Below are positions 1-8,208 of a stretch of 37,520 nucleotides of DNA, one piece after another. Position numbers and translations under genes: made by a program. Every line of letters starts with the position of its first letter. Position 1 is the stretch's first letter. Below the pieces are notes generated by a model. That model ran no database searches. It worked only from the letters and a program-made list of their open reading frames with translations, and was not told the DNA's origin. The stretch is from Rhodocyclaceae bacterium (GTDB lineage Bacteria; Pseudomonadota; Gammaproteobacteria; Burkholderiales; Rhodocyclaceae). The stretch covers positions 1-37,520 of the forward strand of contig JACDZI010000026.1 in assembly GCA_013426785.1 (NCBI GenBank), in the 5' to 3' direction.

Positions 1-15
1 GCCGGGTGGTGTGGG

Positions 16-46
16 AGGGGATCGGTCAGGTATCCTGACCGCCCCT
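16..46. other. Long imperfect hairpin downstream of murJ
   Basis: CGGTCAGG (23-30) and CCTGACCG (34-41) form a perfect 8-bp stem around a 3-base loop. AGGGG (16-20) and CCCCT (42-46) extend it to 13 pairs with a 2-base bulge. No T-run follows on either strand, so it is not a standard intrinsic terminator. It lies beyond the murJ stop and the 24-bp repeat and could mark the transcript end or be an operator. Bases 1-15 show nothing I recognise. Confidence 0.5.
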
Positions 47-57
47 ATCCCGATTTG

Positions 58-81
58 AAAAGTCGGCGCTGGCGGGACGGC
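58..81 (-). repeat. 24-bp dispersed repeat, exact copy, murJ 3' end
   Basis: This is an exact copy of the family consensus, read on the minus strand. It ends one base before the murJ stop codon (83-85), so it begins the murJ 3' untranslated region in the sense orientation. Confidence 0.9.
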
Positions 82-82
82 T

Positions 83-1621
83 TCAGTTCCTGGTTTGCCT
101 GCGAAAATCTCCAGCGCGGAATCCGAGCAGCCAGAGCGTAGCGAAATAGGCTAAGCCGCCGCCGGTCACGAGGGCGGACAGGTGCAGGATGCGGGTTAGC
201 GCCGTCGCGGCCAGCCAATCTGCTTCCCTGCCCATGCCGAACCAGAGGGTCAGACTCAGCACAGCAATGGCAACGCCGATTTTCAGGCCGAACGCCAGCC
301 AGCCCGGCTGTGGCAGATAGGTCTGGCGCTGCCGCAAGCCGCAGAACAACATTGCAGCATTCAGGCAGGAGGCTAGTCCGATTGCCAGGGCCAGTCCGGC
401 GTGCTTGAACGGCACGATGAATATCAGGTTCATGGCTTGTGTTGCGGCGAGGGTTAGCAGGGCGATCCTGACCGGCGTCCTGATGTCCTGGCGGGCATAG
501 AAGCCCGGGGCGAGGACCTTGACGAGAATCAGCCCGATCAGTCCGATGCTGTAGGCGACCAGTGCAGTACGGGTTTGCAGGACATCTTCCACGGTGAATG
601 CGCCGTGCTGGAACAGCGTGGCGATCATGGGTACGGCCAGCAGGGCCAGTCCGACCGCTGCCGGGATTGTCAGCAGGAAGGTCAGTCGCAGTCCCCAGTC
701 GAGCAGGGCCGAGAATTCTTGCGGGTCGCCGTCAGTGTGGGCCTTGGAAAGGCTCGGTAGCAGGATAGTGCCGAGTGCCGCACCGAGTAGTCCGGCGGGA
801 AACTCCATCAGACGATCGGCGTAGTACAGCCAAGAGACGCTGCCGGAAGCCAGAAAGGAGGCGAAGATGGTGTTGATCAGCAGGGAAATCTGGGCGACCG
901 ATACGCCGAGCACGGCTGGTGCCATCAGAGAGAGGACACGGCGCACGCCGGGATCGCCCGGAGCAAAATCGAAGCGCGGCAAGATGCCGATACGCTTCAA
1001 AGCAGGTAACTGAATCGCAAGTTGCAGGATGCCACCGAGAAATACCGCCCAGGCCAGCGCGAGGACCGGTGGATCGAAGTAGGGTGCCGCGAACAGCGCC
1101 ATGCCAATGAAGGAGAGGTTCAGCAATACCGGGGTGAAGGCGGGCAGGGCGAAGCGGCTCCAGGTATTGAGGATGCCGGCGGCCAGGGCCACGAGCGCCA
1201 TGAACAGGATGTAGGGGAAGGTGATGCGGGTGAGCGTGACCGTCAGGGCGAATTTGTCGGCGTCGGCCGCAAAGCCGGGAGCGGAGACATACACCAGTAG
1301 CGGCGCCCCGATGATGCCCAAGGCGGCGATCAGTAGCACTACCAGGAACAACGCAGTGGCGACCCGATCGACCAGTCGGCGTGTCTCGGCTGCTTCGCGC
1401 TGATTGCGGTATTCAGCCAGCAATGGAACGAAGGCCTGCGAAAAAGCACCCTCGGCAAACATGCGGCGCAACAGATTGGGCAGGCGGAAGGCGACGAAAA
1501 AGGCATCGGTAAGCATGCCGGCGCCAAAAGCGCGGGCGATGACGAAATCGCGAACAAAACCCAGAATGCGGGAAAGGAGCGTCAGGCTGCTGACGGTGGC
1601 CAACGTGCGAAGCAGGTTCAT
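83..1621 (-). CDS. murJ: Lipid II flippase MurJ (MviN)
   Basis: This is a polytopic inner-membrane protein of the MOP superfamily that flips lipid II to the periplasmic face for peptidoglycan synthesis. The N-terminus [18 protein letters not shown], followed by GFVRD, is the family signature, and about 14 hydrophobic segments fill the 512 residues, the usual length. I chose the ATG at 1621; an in-frame TTG at 1654 would add 11 residues that do not look like the family. It is divergent from rpsT, a common betaproteobacterial arrangement. No second gene follows in the window; a 24-bp repeat and a hairpin lie immediately downstream. The function is essential in most bacteria, so this copy is presumably active; all family features look intact. 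Confidence 0.96.
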   Translation of the reverse strand: MNLLRTLATVSSLTLLSRILGFVRDFVIARAFGAGMLTDAFFVAFRLPNLLRRMFAEGAFSQAFVPLLAEYRNQREAAETRRLVDRVATALFLVVLLIAALGIIGAPLLVYVSAPGFAADADKFALTVTLTRITFPYILFMALVALAAGILNTWSRFALPAFTPVLLNLSFIGMALFAAPYFDPPVLALAWAVFLGGILQLAIQLPALKRIGILPRFDFAPGDPGVRRVLSLMAPAVLGVSVAQISLLINTIFASFLASGSVSWLYYADRLMEFPAGLLGAALGTILLPSLSKAHTDGDPQEFSALLDWGLRLTFLLTIPAAVGLALLAVPMIATLFQHGAFTVEDVLQTRTALVAYSIGLIGLILVKVLAPGFYARQDIRTPVRIALLTLAATQAMNLIFIVPFKHAGLALAIGLASCLNAAMLFCGLRQRQTYLPQPGWLAFGLKIGVAIAVLSLTLWFGMGREADWLAATALTRILHLSALVTGGGLAYFATLWLLGFRAGDFRRQTRN

Positions 1622-1680
1622 GTTGCGATGGTAATGGTTTGCAAGTCTTGCCAAGACGAGAAAAACGCATGAAAAGCACC

Positions 1681-1709
1681 TTGCAAACCCGGGCGGGTCT
1701 GCTTATAAT
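1681..1709 (+). promoter_or_regulatory. Sigma-70 promoter of rpsT
   Basis: TTGCAA (1681-1686) and a perfect TATAAT (1704-1709) are separated by 17 bp. The predicted start lies about 30 bases upstream of the rpsT ATG. This is the best consensus promoter in the window, as expected for a ribosomal protein gene. Confidence 0.85.
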
Positions 1710-1744
1710 CCGCGCCTCTTTAATGATCCATTGCTAAACAAGAC

Positions 1745-2005
1745 ATGGCCAATACCGTTCAAGCCCGCAAGCGTGCCCGTCAGGCGATCCAGCGTCGCGC
1801 CCATAACATGAGTCTCCGCTCGGAATTGCGCACCGCCATCAAGAAGGTCCGCAAGGCCGTCGCCACTGGCGACAAGACCGCTGCTCAAGCAGTCTTCAAG
1901 GAATCCCAGTCGGTCATTGATTCCGTCGCCGACAAGAAGATCATTCACAAGAATGCTGCCGCGCGTCACAAGAGCCGCCTGAGCGCAGCCATCAAGTCGA
2001 TTTAA
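1745..2005 (+). CDS. rpsT: 30S ribosomal protein S20
   Basis: S20 binds 16S rRNA early in assembly of the 30S subunit. The 86-residue, very basic sequence starts [13 protein letters not shown] and ends with [13 protein letters not shown], typical of bS20. It is monocistronic: a strong promoter sits upstream at 1681-1709 and a terminator hairpin immediately downstream. The divergent neighbour is murJ and the convergent neighbour is a DUF3579 gene. Identification is secure. Confidence 0.98.
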   Translation: MANTVQARKRARQAIQRRAHNMSLRSELRTAIKKVRKAVATGDKTAAQAVFKESQSVIDSVADKKIIHKNAAARHKSRLSAAIKSI

Positions 2006-2025
2006 ATCGCGTCCCGAACAAACGG

Positions 2026-2064
2026 CGGCCCGCCACCCTCATCGGTGTCGGGCCGTTTCATTTT
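2026..2064 (+). terminator. Intrinsic terminator of rpsT
   Basis: CGGCCCG (2026-2032) pairs with CGGGCCG (2049-2055), and an inner CACC/GGTG pairing extends the stem. TTTCATTTT follows. The hairpin overlaps the stop codon of the convergent DUF3579 gene (2058-2060), so it may act on both transcripts, though the minus-strand T-tract is weak. Confidence 0.85.
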
Positions 2065-2339
2065 GGCCAGGGCGTGACATTAAGTTCGTTATCGCGGGCA
2101 AAATTGACGAGGAAACTGTACGCCATGGGTTCGATGTCGTGGATGCGCCCGTCGACATACACACATTTTTCGCCGTCCAGATCGCCCGGCTGGACATAAG
2201 GAGAATAGGTCATGCGGCGTTCTGAACCGAAGGCGGACATAACCCCGCATAACCGATCCGCCCAGTCGCTGGGACGGAATTTCCGCCCGCCCTGCGTGAC
2301 TCCGATGATTACAAAATTCTCGGCGACGAAAGAATGCAT
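2058..2339 (-). CDS. DUF3579 family protein
   Basis: This is a 93-residue soluble protein of unknown function. The segments NFVIIGVTQGGRKFRPSDWA, RLCGVMSAFG and DIEPMAYSFLVNFARDNEL match the DUF3579 family, which is typical of betaproteobacteria and, from memory, often sits beside arginine biosynthesis genes. Here it converges on rpsT and is separated from argD by about 1.4 kb carrying a small gene and parA. A TAGAAT -10-like element on the minus strand (2399-2404) could be its promoter, but no good -35 is visible. No catalytic motif is obvious. Confidence 0.88.
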   Translation of the reverse strand: MHSFVAENFVIIGVTQGGRKFRPSDWADRLCGVMSAFGSERRMTYSPYVQPGDLDGEKCVYVDGRIHDIEPMAYSFLVNFARDNELNVTPWPK

Positions 2340-2499
2340 TCAAACCCCATCGTAATTTCCGTGACGGAACCGACAAGGGTTGTCCATCAATGCGATTGAT
2401 TCTAACAGAAAGCAAATTTCGCTTTCCGGCCGGCGGTGCAGCAGAATCATCGTCAGATGATCTGAAACTGCCATTAAAATAGGGTAGTAGCTTGCATAT

Positions 2500-2527
2500 C
2501 TAATTCAAGGCCCCTAATTCAAGGCCC
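2500..2527. repeat. Perfect 14-bp tandem duplication
   Basis: CTAATTCAAGGCCC occurs twice head to tail (2500-2513 and 2514-2527) in the AT-richer space between the DUF3579 gene and the small gene at 2567. The rest of 2340-2566 shows no gene. The duplication could be a binding site or a simple slippage product. Confidence 0.8.
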
Positions 2528-2566
2528 ATATACTGTCTCGAACTTATTGAAAGAAAAGTATTTTTC

Positions 2567-2788
2567 TTGAAGCTTCCTTCTTTCGTGAAATATGGTTTTC
2601 GTATCCGTACCCGGCCGGGCATGGTCGTGGATAACCTCATGATCCATGGCCTTGATGAACTTGATGCACAACGTAAGCTACGACAGATGTACCCTGGGTG
2701 CGCGATCCTGGAGTGCATCTGCCACACCGGATCGGCTAATGGTGAGTCTACGAACTACGAGAGCGTTCTGGAACTGATCGTCCGGTAA
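2567..2788 (+). CDS. Small hypothetical protein, 73 aa
   Basis: I do not recognise a named family. The sequence RIRTRPGMVVDNLMIHG, then DELDAQRKLRQMY and ILECIC, looks like a compact folded protein, and I recall similar short betaproteobacterial proteins with the pattern RIRTRxGxxVDN...AxRKLRQMY. The start is uncertain: TTG at 2567 keeps the YGFRIRTR segment, while the first ATG at 2621 would cut into it. The purine-rich GAAAGAAAAG lies upstream of the TTG. It converges on parA with a 15-bp gap. Base composition is AT-richer than neighbouring genes, in line with an acquired segment. Confidence 0.55.
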   Translation: MKLPSFVKYGFRIRTRPGMVVDNLMIHGLDELDAQRKLRQMYPGCAILECICHTGSANGESTNYESVLELIVR

Positions 2789-2803
2789 GAGCCGCCTGGT
2801 TTC

Positions 2804-3604
2804 CTAAAGAAAACCGCTGACACGCAATTCGTCAAGTAGTTCGAGGTAGTCCTGAGCCCCCCGACTGGTCGGGGCGTGCGTGAAAATGTCTCGGTTCATT
2901 GCTGGTGATTCAGCAACAGCGACGTTCTCGGAAATTACCGTAGTGCAGACATCGTCACCGAAAGCCTCTTTCATTTTTTCGGCTATCTCGAAACTCAGGC
3001 GCCGACGGCGGTCGAACCGCGTCAACAAGTAACGGCGTTCAACCCTTTTCTTGAGAACCGGTTCCAGCGCCTTGAGGGTGCGTTCGATCTGCTGTGCGCC
3101 TCGCATGCTCAGGTGATCGGATGACACTGGAACCAGTAGACGATCCGCGGCAAAAACGGCGTTAAGGGACAGGACACCCAGATACGGGCAGCAGTCGATT
3201 ACAGTGAGTTCTGCGGCGGCGGCGGGTACGTAGGTCGCTGCCTTCAACTCATGGAGACCATGATTCAAGCGATTGAGGATGTGTGGCCCCTTGCCGAAGA
3301 GCGAGTCAACCTTGATGAGTTCGGTGTGCGCCCGAATAAGCCAGCCCACTGTGGGCCACTCGATCACCAATTCGGAAAGCGGGCGATTGTGCTGGTATAG
3401 CGAGAAGACACTCGATCGTGCATCGATATTCCGATTGTCCTGAATAAAGGTCAGATGGGCCTGCGGGTCAAGATCGACCAGTAGGCAAGGTGTGCTTCGC
3501 TGGGCCGATGCGGCGGCAAGATTGAGCGCTGTGGTCGTTTTTCCGACCCCGCCTTTCTGATTGAAAATCGTAACGCGCAAGATTGTTCCCGGATGATGTG
3601 TCAT
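2804..3604 (-). CDS. Orphan ParA/MinD-type ATPase
   Basis: The deviant Walker A motif KGGVGKTT (residues 17-24, with signature Lys17) and LLVDLDPQAHLT place this 266-residue protein in the ParA/Soj ATPase family. ParA proteins dimerise on ATP and bind DNA or membrane to position plasmids, chromosomes or protein complexes. No parB gene or parS-like site is visible nearby, so a partition role cannot be assumed. The C-terminal part (VSSDHLSMRGAQQIERTLK, then YLLTRFDRRRR) follows ParA. The start at 3604 is the first ATG; no strong ribosome binding site is visible. It reads away from argD and towards the small gene at 2567. It may belong to an insertion between the DUF3579 gene and argD. Confidence 0.85.
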   Translation of the reverse strand: MTHHPGTILRVTIFNQKGGVGKTTTALNLAAASAQRSTPCLLVDLDPQAHLTFIQDNRNIDARSSVFSLYQHNRPLSELVIEWPTVGWLIRAHTELIKVDSLFGKGPHILNRLNHGLHELKAATYVPAAAAELTVIDCCPYLGVLSLNAVFAADRLLVPVSSDHLSMRGAQQIERTLKALEPVLKKRVERRYLLTRFDRRRRLSFEIAEKMKEAFGDDVCTTVISENVAVAESPAMNRDIFTHAPTSRGAQDYLELLDELRVSGFL

Positions 3605-3665
3605 GCATCGAATGCACGACGAGGTTAATCCCTCCCAGGTCGCCGCAGTGTCTCTAGGTCAGGCC

Positions 3666-3694
3666 TATACATGCCGTAATTTTTCACTTATGAT
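3666..3694 (+). promoter_or_regulatory. Candidate promoter of the arginine operon
   Basis: TATACA (3666-3671, 4 of 6 match to TTGACA) and TATGAT (3689-3694, 5 of 6) are separated by exactly 17 bp. Transcription would begin near 3701, ten bases before the terminator-like hairpin at 3711. There is no room for a promoter between that hairpin and the argD start. Confidence 0.5.
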
Positions 3695-3710
3695 CCCATT
3701 CCCGCACAAT

Positions 3711-3747
3711 ACGGTGGCCACGGTACCGAGGCTGCCGTCTTTTTTTT
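3711..3747 (+). terminator. Intrinsic terminator in the argD leader (possible attenuator)
   Basis: ACGGTGGCC (3711-3719) pairs with GGCTGCCGT (3730-3738) over 9 bp including two G-U pairs. A C and eight T residues (3740-3747) follow. The loop contains the palindrome CGGTACCG (3721-3728), which could form a competing fold. No plus-strand gene lies closely upstream. The hairpin stands between the candidate promoter and the argD ribosome binding site GGAG (3763-3766). Confidence 0.75.
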
Positions 3748-3772
3748 CGATGCAGCTTTCGCGGAGCTAACC

Positions 3773-4945
3773 ATGTCGCACCTAATGAAAAATTATGCCC
3801 GACAGGCCGTGGCGTTTACTCACGGCGAAGGTTGCAGCCTGTTTGACGAGCAGGGCAGGCGATACCTTGATGGTCTGGCTGGCATCGCCGTGAATACCCT
3901 AGGCCACAATCATCCGCGCCTCGTTGCCGCGCTAGGTGATCAGATCAGCCGCATGATCCATGTGTCGAATCTTTATAACGTCAGGGAACAGGAATCACTG
4001 GCCGACCGGCTAGCCTTACTCTCAGCCATGGACCAGGTGTTTTTCTGCAATTCCGGCTGCGAGGCGAACGAGGCTGCCATCAAGCTGGCGCGCCTGTTTG
4101 GACACCAGAAAGGCATCGATCAGCCGGCGATTGTCGTCATGGAACATGCTTTTCATGGCCGTACCCTCGCCACGCTCTCGGCGACGGGAAACCGCAAGGT
4201 GCAGGCCGGCTTCGAGCCGCTGGTTTCGGGTTTTGTGCGCGTTCCCTTCGACGACCTGGCTGCCATCGAACATGTAGCGGCGAATAACCAGAACGTGGTT
4301 GCCGTGCTGTTCGAGCCGGTGCAAGGCGAGGGTGGCATCAACGTCTGCCATGACGAATTTATGCGCGGTCTGCGCCGTATTTGCGATGCCAAGGGCTGGC
4401 TCTTCATGGTGGATGAAGTGCAATGCGGTATCGGCCGAACGGGTACCTGGTTCGCCCACCAGCATGCCGGCATCAAGCCGGATGTGATGACCCTGGCGAA
4501 GGGTCTTGGCTCCGGTGTGCCGGTCGGTGCCTGCCTGACGGCTGGGGTGGCGACTGACGTGTTCAAGCCCGGCAATCACGGTTCCACCTTCGGCGGCAAT
4601 CCGCTGGCATGCGTTGCCGCGCTGACGACCCTTGCCGTGCTGGAAGAAGACAATCTGCTGGTTCGAGCTGTCGGGTTGGGCGAACATATCCGTGCCCGCT
4701 TGCGCGAGCGGCTGTCCGGCCATCCAGCCATCGTCGATATCCGTGGCAACGGCTTGATGATTGGCATAGAACTCGACCGACCATGCAGCGCACTGGTGGC
4801 AGCCGGCCTGGAGGCCGGCATCCTGATCAATGTGACGGCCGACCGTGTGGTGCGGTTGTTGCCGCCGCTGGTGATGAGTGATGACGAGGCGGATGAACTC
4901 GTCGATACCTTGGCGGTGGTCATCAAGCAGTTATTGGCAGTTTGA
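3773..4945 (+). CDS. argD: Acetylornithine aminotransferase
   Basis: This PLP-dependent class III aminotransferase converts N-acetylglutamate semialdehyde to N-acetylornithine in arginine synthesis; such enzymes often also serve as succinyldiaminopimelate aminotransferase. Motifs are NSGCEANEAAIKLAR (substrate and PLP-phosphate region), DEVQCGIGRTG (214-224, PLP ring contact) and TLAKGLGSGVPVGA with the Schiff-base Lys at 243. The length of 390 residues is normal. GGAG lies 6 bases before the ATG. It is the first gene of a tight plus-strand operon; argF begins 10 bp after it. A terminator-like leader precedes it. Confidence 0.96.
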   Translation: MSHLMKNYARQAVAFTHGEGCSLFDEQGRRYLDGLAGIAVNTLGHNHPRLVAALGDQISRMIHVSNLYNVREQESLADRLALLSAMDQVFFCNSGCEANEAAIKLARLFGHQKGIDQPAIVVMEHAFHGRTLATLSATGNRKVQAGFEPLVSGFVRVPFDDLAAIEHVAANNQNVVAVLFEPVQGEGGINVCHDEFMRGLRRICDAKGWLFMVDEVQCGIGRTGTWFAHQHAGIKPDVMTLAKGLGSGVPVGACLTAGVATDVFKPGNHGSTFGGNPLACVAALTTLAVLEEDNLLVRAVGLGEHIRARLRERLSGHPAIVDIRGNGLMIGIELDRPCSALVAAGLEAGILINVTADRVVRLLPPLVMSDDEADELVDTLAVVIKQLLAV

Positions 4946-4955
4946 GGAATGCCCC

Positions 4956-5879
4956 ATGAGCGCTCCAAGGCATTTCCTGCAATTCAAGGATTTCACCCGC
5001 ACCGAATTCGATTACCTGTTCGAACGGACGAAAACCATCAAGCAGCGTTTCAAGGCTTACCAGAAGTACTGGCCGCTCGAGGATCGCACGCTGGTGATGA
5101 TCTTCGAGAAGGCCAGTACGCGTACCCGCCTCTCGTTCGAGGCTGGCATGCAACAACTGGGCGGGTCGGCGATCTACCTCAACACGCGCGATTCTCAACT
5201 CGGTCGCGGCGAGCCGGTCGAGGATGCGGCCGAGGTGATCTCGCGCATGAGCGACGTCGTGATGATCCGCACTTTCGAGCAGGCCATCATCGACCGGTTT
5301 GCCGCGCATTCGCGCGTACCGGTGATCAACGGCCTGACCAACGAATACCACCCCTGCCAGATCATGGCGGACATCTTCACCTTCATCGAGCAGCGTGGCC
5401 CGATCCAGGGCAAGACGGTGGCTTGGATCGGCGACTCGAACAACATGTGCAATACCTGGCTACAGGCTGCGGAAGTGCTGGATTTCAATGTGCGTGTGTC
5501 GACGCCGCCCGGCTACGAGGTTGAGCCCGAACGGGCCGGCCTCTATGGCACCGACCATTTCGAGCAGTTTGCCGACCCGATGGCTGCGGCGCGCGGTGCG
5601 GATCTGGTGACGACCGACGTATGGACCTCAATGGGTTTCGAGGCGGAGAACGAGGCGCGCATCAAGGCCTTCAAGGACTGGCAGGTGGATGGCGAGATGA
5701 TGCGTGTGGCCAAGCCGGAAGCCGTGTTCATGCACTGCCTGCCGGCGCATCGTGGCGAGGAAGTGTCGGCGGAAGTGATCGACGGGCCGCAGAGCGTGGT
5801 GTGGGATGAAGCGGAAAACCGCCTACACACGCAGAAGGCCCTGCTGGAATATGTCGTGTTGGGACAAGTCAAGGAATAA
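4956..5879 (+). CDS. argF: Ornithine carbamoyltransferase
   Basis: The cytoplasmic enzyme forms citrulline from ornithine and carbamoyl phosphate. The carbamoyl phosphate motif STRTR (54-58), HPCQ (132-135) and the ornithine-binding HCLPAHRG (from 260) are all present. The start is the ATG at 4956, giving 307 residues, the family length. It is preceded by GAGGA (4944-4948), which overlaps the argD stop codon; upstream in-frame starts would extend the protein into argD and are unlikely. It lies between argD and argG with 9-10 bp gaps, so the three are probably cotranscribed and translationally linked. Confidence 0.97.
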   Translation: MSAPRHFLQFKDFTRTEFDYLFERTKTIKQRFKAYQKYWPLEDRTLVMIFEKASTRTRLSFEAGMQQLGGSAIYLNTRDSQLGRGEPVEDAAEVISRMSDVVMIRTFEQAIIDRFAAHSRVPVINGLTNEYHPCQIMADIFTFIEQRGPIQGKTVAWIGDSNNMCNTWLQAAEVLDFNVRVSTPPGYEVEPERAGLYGTDHFEQFADPMAAARGADLVTTDVWTSMGFEAENEARIKAFKDWQVDGEMMRVAKPEAVFMHCLPAHRGEEVSAEVIDGPQSVVWDEAENRLHTQKALLEYVVLGQVKE

Positions 5880-5888
5880 GGGAAAGTC

Positions 5889-7145
5889 ATGGCAAAAGCA
5901 AAGAGCAAATCGGACATCAACAAGGTCGTATTGGCCTACTCGGGCGGGCTCGACACCTCGGTGATTCTCAAGTGGCTGCAGGACACCTACGGCTGCGAAG
6001 TCGTCACTTTCACCGCCGACCTCGGCCAGGGCGAGGAACTGGAGCCAGCGCGCGCCAAGGCGCTGAAGTTCGGCATCCAACCGAAAAATATCTTCATCGA
6101 CGACCTGCGCGAGGAGTTCGTGCGCGACTTTGTCTTCCCGATGTTCCGCTGCAATACCATCTACGAAGGCGAATACCTGCTCGGCACCTCGATTGCCCGG
6201 CCACTGATCGCCAAGCGTCTGGTCGAGATCGCCCGCAAGACTGGTGCGCAGGCCATTTCTCACGGCGCCACCGGCAAGGGCAACGACCAAGTGCGCTTTG
6301 AACTCGGTGCCTATGCGCTGATGCCCAACATCAAGGTGATCGCTCCCTGGCGCGAGTGGGATCTGCTGTCACGCGAGAAACTGATGGCCTATGCAGAGGC
6401 GAACGGCATCCCGGTCGACATGAAGCACAAGAAGGGCGGCTCACCCTATTCGATGGACGCCAACCTGCTGCACATCTCCTACGAAGGCCGCCACCTCGAA
6501 GACCCGGCCGTAGAAGCCGAGGAGTCGATGTGGCGCTGGACCGTCGCGCCGGAGAAGGCGCCAGCGAAGCCCGAATACCTCGACCTCGAATTCGCCAGGG
6601 GCGACCTGGCGGCGATCAACGGCAAGAAGATGAAGCCGCATGAATTGCTCGCCACGCTTAACCAGATCGGCGGCAAGCATGGCATCGGCCGCCTCGATCT
6701 CGTCGAGAACCGTTATGTCGGCATGAAGTCGCGCGGCTGTTACGAAACCCCCGGCGGCACCATCCTGCTTAAGGCGCACCGCGGCATCGAGTCGGTCTGC
6801 CTCGACCGCGAGGTGGCGCACCTCAAGGACGACCTGATGCCGCGCTACGCCAGCCTGATCTACAACGGCTACTGGTGGAGTCCCGAGCGCAAGGCGCTGC
6901 AGGTGCTGATCGACCACACGCAGCAGAGCGTCAATGGCTGGGTGCGCGTCAAGCTCTACAAGGGCAGCGTGTCGGTGGTCGGCCGCGATTCGAAGACCGA
7001 TTCGCTGTTCGACCCGACCATCGCCACCTTCGAGGACGATGCCGGCGCCTATGACCAGAAGGATGCGGCGGGCTTCATCAAGCTGAACGCCCTGCGCCTG
7101 CGCATTGCCGAAAAGGCCCGCCTGAAGCGAGCCAAGAAAAAGTAA
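5889..7145 (+). CDS. argG: Argininosuccinate synthase
   Basis: It joins citrulline and aspartate with ATP to give argininosuccinate, the penultimate step of arginine synthesis. The N-type ATP-pyrophosphatase loop SGGLDTS is at residues 18-24. Other family segments are [12 protein letters not shown] and [16 protein letters not shown]. The length is 418 residues. GGGAAAG precedes the ATG. The stop TAA is followed directly by the ATG of the DUF2788 gene. The argininosuccinate lyase gene argH is not in the window. Confidence 0.97.
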   Translation: MAKAKSKSDINKVVLAYSGGLDTSVILKWLQDTYGCEVVTFTADLGQGEELEPARAKALKFGIQPKNIFIDDLREEFVRDFVFPMFRCNTIYEGEYLLGTSIARPLIAKRLVEIARKTGAQAISHGATGKGNDQVRFELGAYALMPNIKVIAPWREWDLLSREKLMAYAEANGIPVDMKHKKGGSPYSMDANLLHISYEGRHLEDPAVEAEESMWRWTVAPEKAPAKPEYLDLEFARGDLAAINGKKMKPHELLATLNQIGGKHGIGRLDLVENRYVGMKSRGCYETPGGTILLKAHRGIESVCLDREVAHLKDDLMPRYASLIYNGYWWSPERKALQVLIDHTQQSVNGWVRVKLYKGSVSVVGRDSKTDSLFDPTIATFEDDAGAYDQKDAAGFIKLNALRLRIAEKARLKRAKKK

Positions 7146-7355
7146 ATGTTCGGCTTTACTGAAGAGCAGGTCGCCGGGTTCGGCATGACCTTCGGCCTTG
7201 GTGCTTTCATGCTGTACATGCTCTTCATCATCGGCGAACTGGCCTACAAGTCCAAGGCCGGCAAGACCGGGACGTTCGTCCTGTTCTTCGTGCTGGCCTT
7301 TGGCATGCTTGGCTTCGTCGCCAAAAACATCATCGAGAAAATGTGGGGAATCTGA
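7146..7355 (+). CDS. DUF2788 small membrane protein
   Basis: This 69-residue protein has two hydrophobic segments, [20 protein letters not shown] and [20 protein letters not shown], separated by a basic loop YKSKAGKTG. That is the layout of the DUF2788 family, small inner-membrane proteins of unknown function common in betaproteobacteria. It begins at the base after the argG stop and ends one base before ppnP, so it is almost certainly part of the arginine transcript. No functional residue can be named. Confidence 0.85.
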   Translation: MFGFTEEQVAGFGMTFGLGAFMLYMLFIIGELAYKSKAGKTGTFVLFFVLAFGMLGFVAKNIIEKMWGI

Positions 7356-7356
7356 C

Positions 7357-7662
7357 ATGCAATTCGACAACATTTCCGTCATCAAAAAAGCCAACGTCTA
7401 TTTCGACGGCAAGTGCGTCAGTCATACCGTGCAGTTCGCCGATGGCACCAGGAAGAGTATCGGTGTGATCCAGCCGGCGACGCTGACCTTCAATACCAGC
7501 GTGCCCGAGATCATGGAAACAGTGGCCGGTGCCTGCCGTTACCGCATAAAGGGCGAGGACTGGAAGATCTGTGCGGCTGGCGAGTCTTTCAGTGTGCCGG
7601 GCAACTCGTCCTTCGACATCGAAGTGACCGAGCCTTATCACTACGTCTGCCATTTCGGTTGA
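7357..7662 (+). CDS. ppnP: Pyrimidine/purine nucleoside phosphorylase PpnP (DUF1255)
   Basis: This is a 101-residue cupin-fold protein of the YaiE/PpnP family, which phosphorolyses a wide range of nucleosides. The segments [40 protein letters not shown] and [10 protein letters not shown] align with the E. coli protein from memory. The ATG at 7357 follows GTGGGGA and lies one base after the DUF2788 stop. A longer open frame upstream overlaps the DUF2788 gene and is not the real start. It is likely cotranscribed with argG and yajQ. Confidence 0.9.
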   Translation: MQFDNISVIKKANVYFDGKCVSHTVQFADGTRKSIGVIQPATLTFNTSVPEIMETVAGACRYRIKGEDWKICAAGESFSVPGNSSFDIEVTEPYHYVCHFG

Positions 7663-7675
7663 ACGGAGCAGCGCC

Positions 7676-8170
7676 ATGTCTTCTTTTGACATTACTTCCG
7701 AAGCCGATCTCGTCGCACTCAAGAACGCCGTCGATGTCGCCGGCCGCCACATTGGCAACCGCTACGATTTCAAGGGCTCCAGCGCCAAGGCCGAACTGAA
7801 CGAGAAGGACAAGCTCATCACGATCTGGGGCGACTCGGAATTCCAACTGGGGCAGATCAAGGACATCCTCTTCCCCGAGATGGAGAAGAAGGAACGCGAA
7901 AGCACCAAGCGGCTCGATGCCGGCGACGTGCAGACCATTTCGGGCAACAAGGCCAAGCAGGAACTCAAGATCAAGAGCGGCATCGAGCAGGAACTGGCAA
8001 AGAAGATCGTCAAGCTGGTCAAGGACAGCAAGATCAAGGTGCAGGCCAGCATCCAGGGCGATGCGGTGCGCGTGGCCGGTGCCAAGCGCGATGACCTACA
8101 GGCCGCGATCGCGCTGGTCAAGAAGACCATCACCGATTACCCGCTGGAGTATGGCAACTTCAGGGACTGA
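7676..8170 (+). CDS. yajQ: YajQ family nucleotide-binding protein
   Basis: UPF0234/YajQ proteins are small two-domain ferredoxin-like proteins that bind nucleotides; a Xanthomonas member is a cyclic-di-GMP effector. The N-terminus SSFDITSEADLVALKNAVD, the segment NRYDFKGSS and the KKIVKLVKDSKIKVQASIQG region are diagnostic. At 164 residues it is full length. It is the last gene of the argD-yajQ run, 13 bp after ppnP. A 24-bp repeat follows 14 bp beyond its stop. Whether this copy binds cyclic-di-GMP cannot be told from sequence. Confidence 0.94.
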   Translation: MSSFDITSEADLVALKNAVDVAGRHIGNRYDFKGSSAKAELNEKDKLITIWGDSEFQLGQIKDILFPEMEKKERESTKRLDAGDVQTISGNKAKQELKIKSGIEQELAKKIVKLVKDSKIKVQASIQGDAVRVAGAKRDDLQAAIALVKKTITDYPLEYGNFRD

Positions 8171-8184
8171 ACGTTCCCCGTATT

Positions 8185-8208
8185 GCCGTCCCGCCAGCGC
8201 CGCCTTTT
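8185..8208 (+). repeat. 24-bp dispersed repeat, one mismatch, between convergent genes
   Basis: One substitution (A to C at position 19 of the unit) separates this copy from consensus. It fills the gap between the convergent yajQ and GATase genes, and its terminal TTTT overlaps the minus-strand stop codon (8207-8209). Confidence 0.88.

Noticed and set aside
58-81. The 24-bp repeat as an intrinsic terminator because it ends in TTTT near stop codons
   Set aside because: Its only self-complementarity is a GTC/GAC 3-bp pairing; no stable stem precedes the T residues, and coding copies do not stop their genes. The real terminator after rlmD is a separate hairpin next to the repeat.
3612-3770. A 52-codon frame ending 2 bp before argD, as a possible arginine leader peptide
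   Set aside because: It starts upstream of the likely transcription start, has no ribosome binding site and is not enriched in Arg codons; the part after the predicted start holds only a 6-residue frame behind the terminator.
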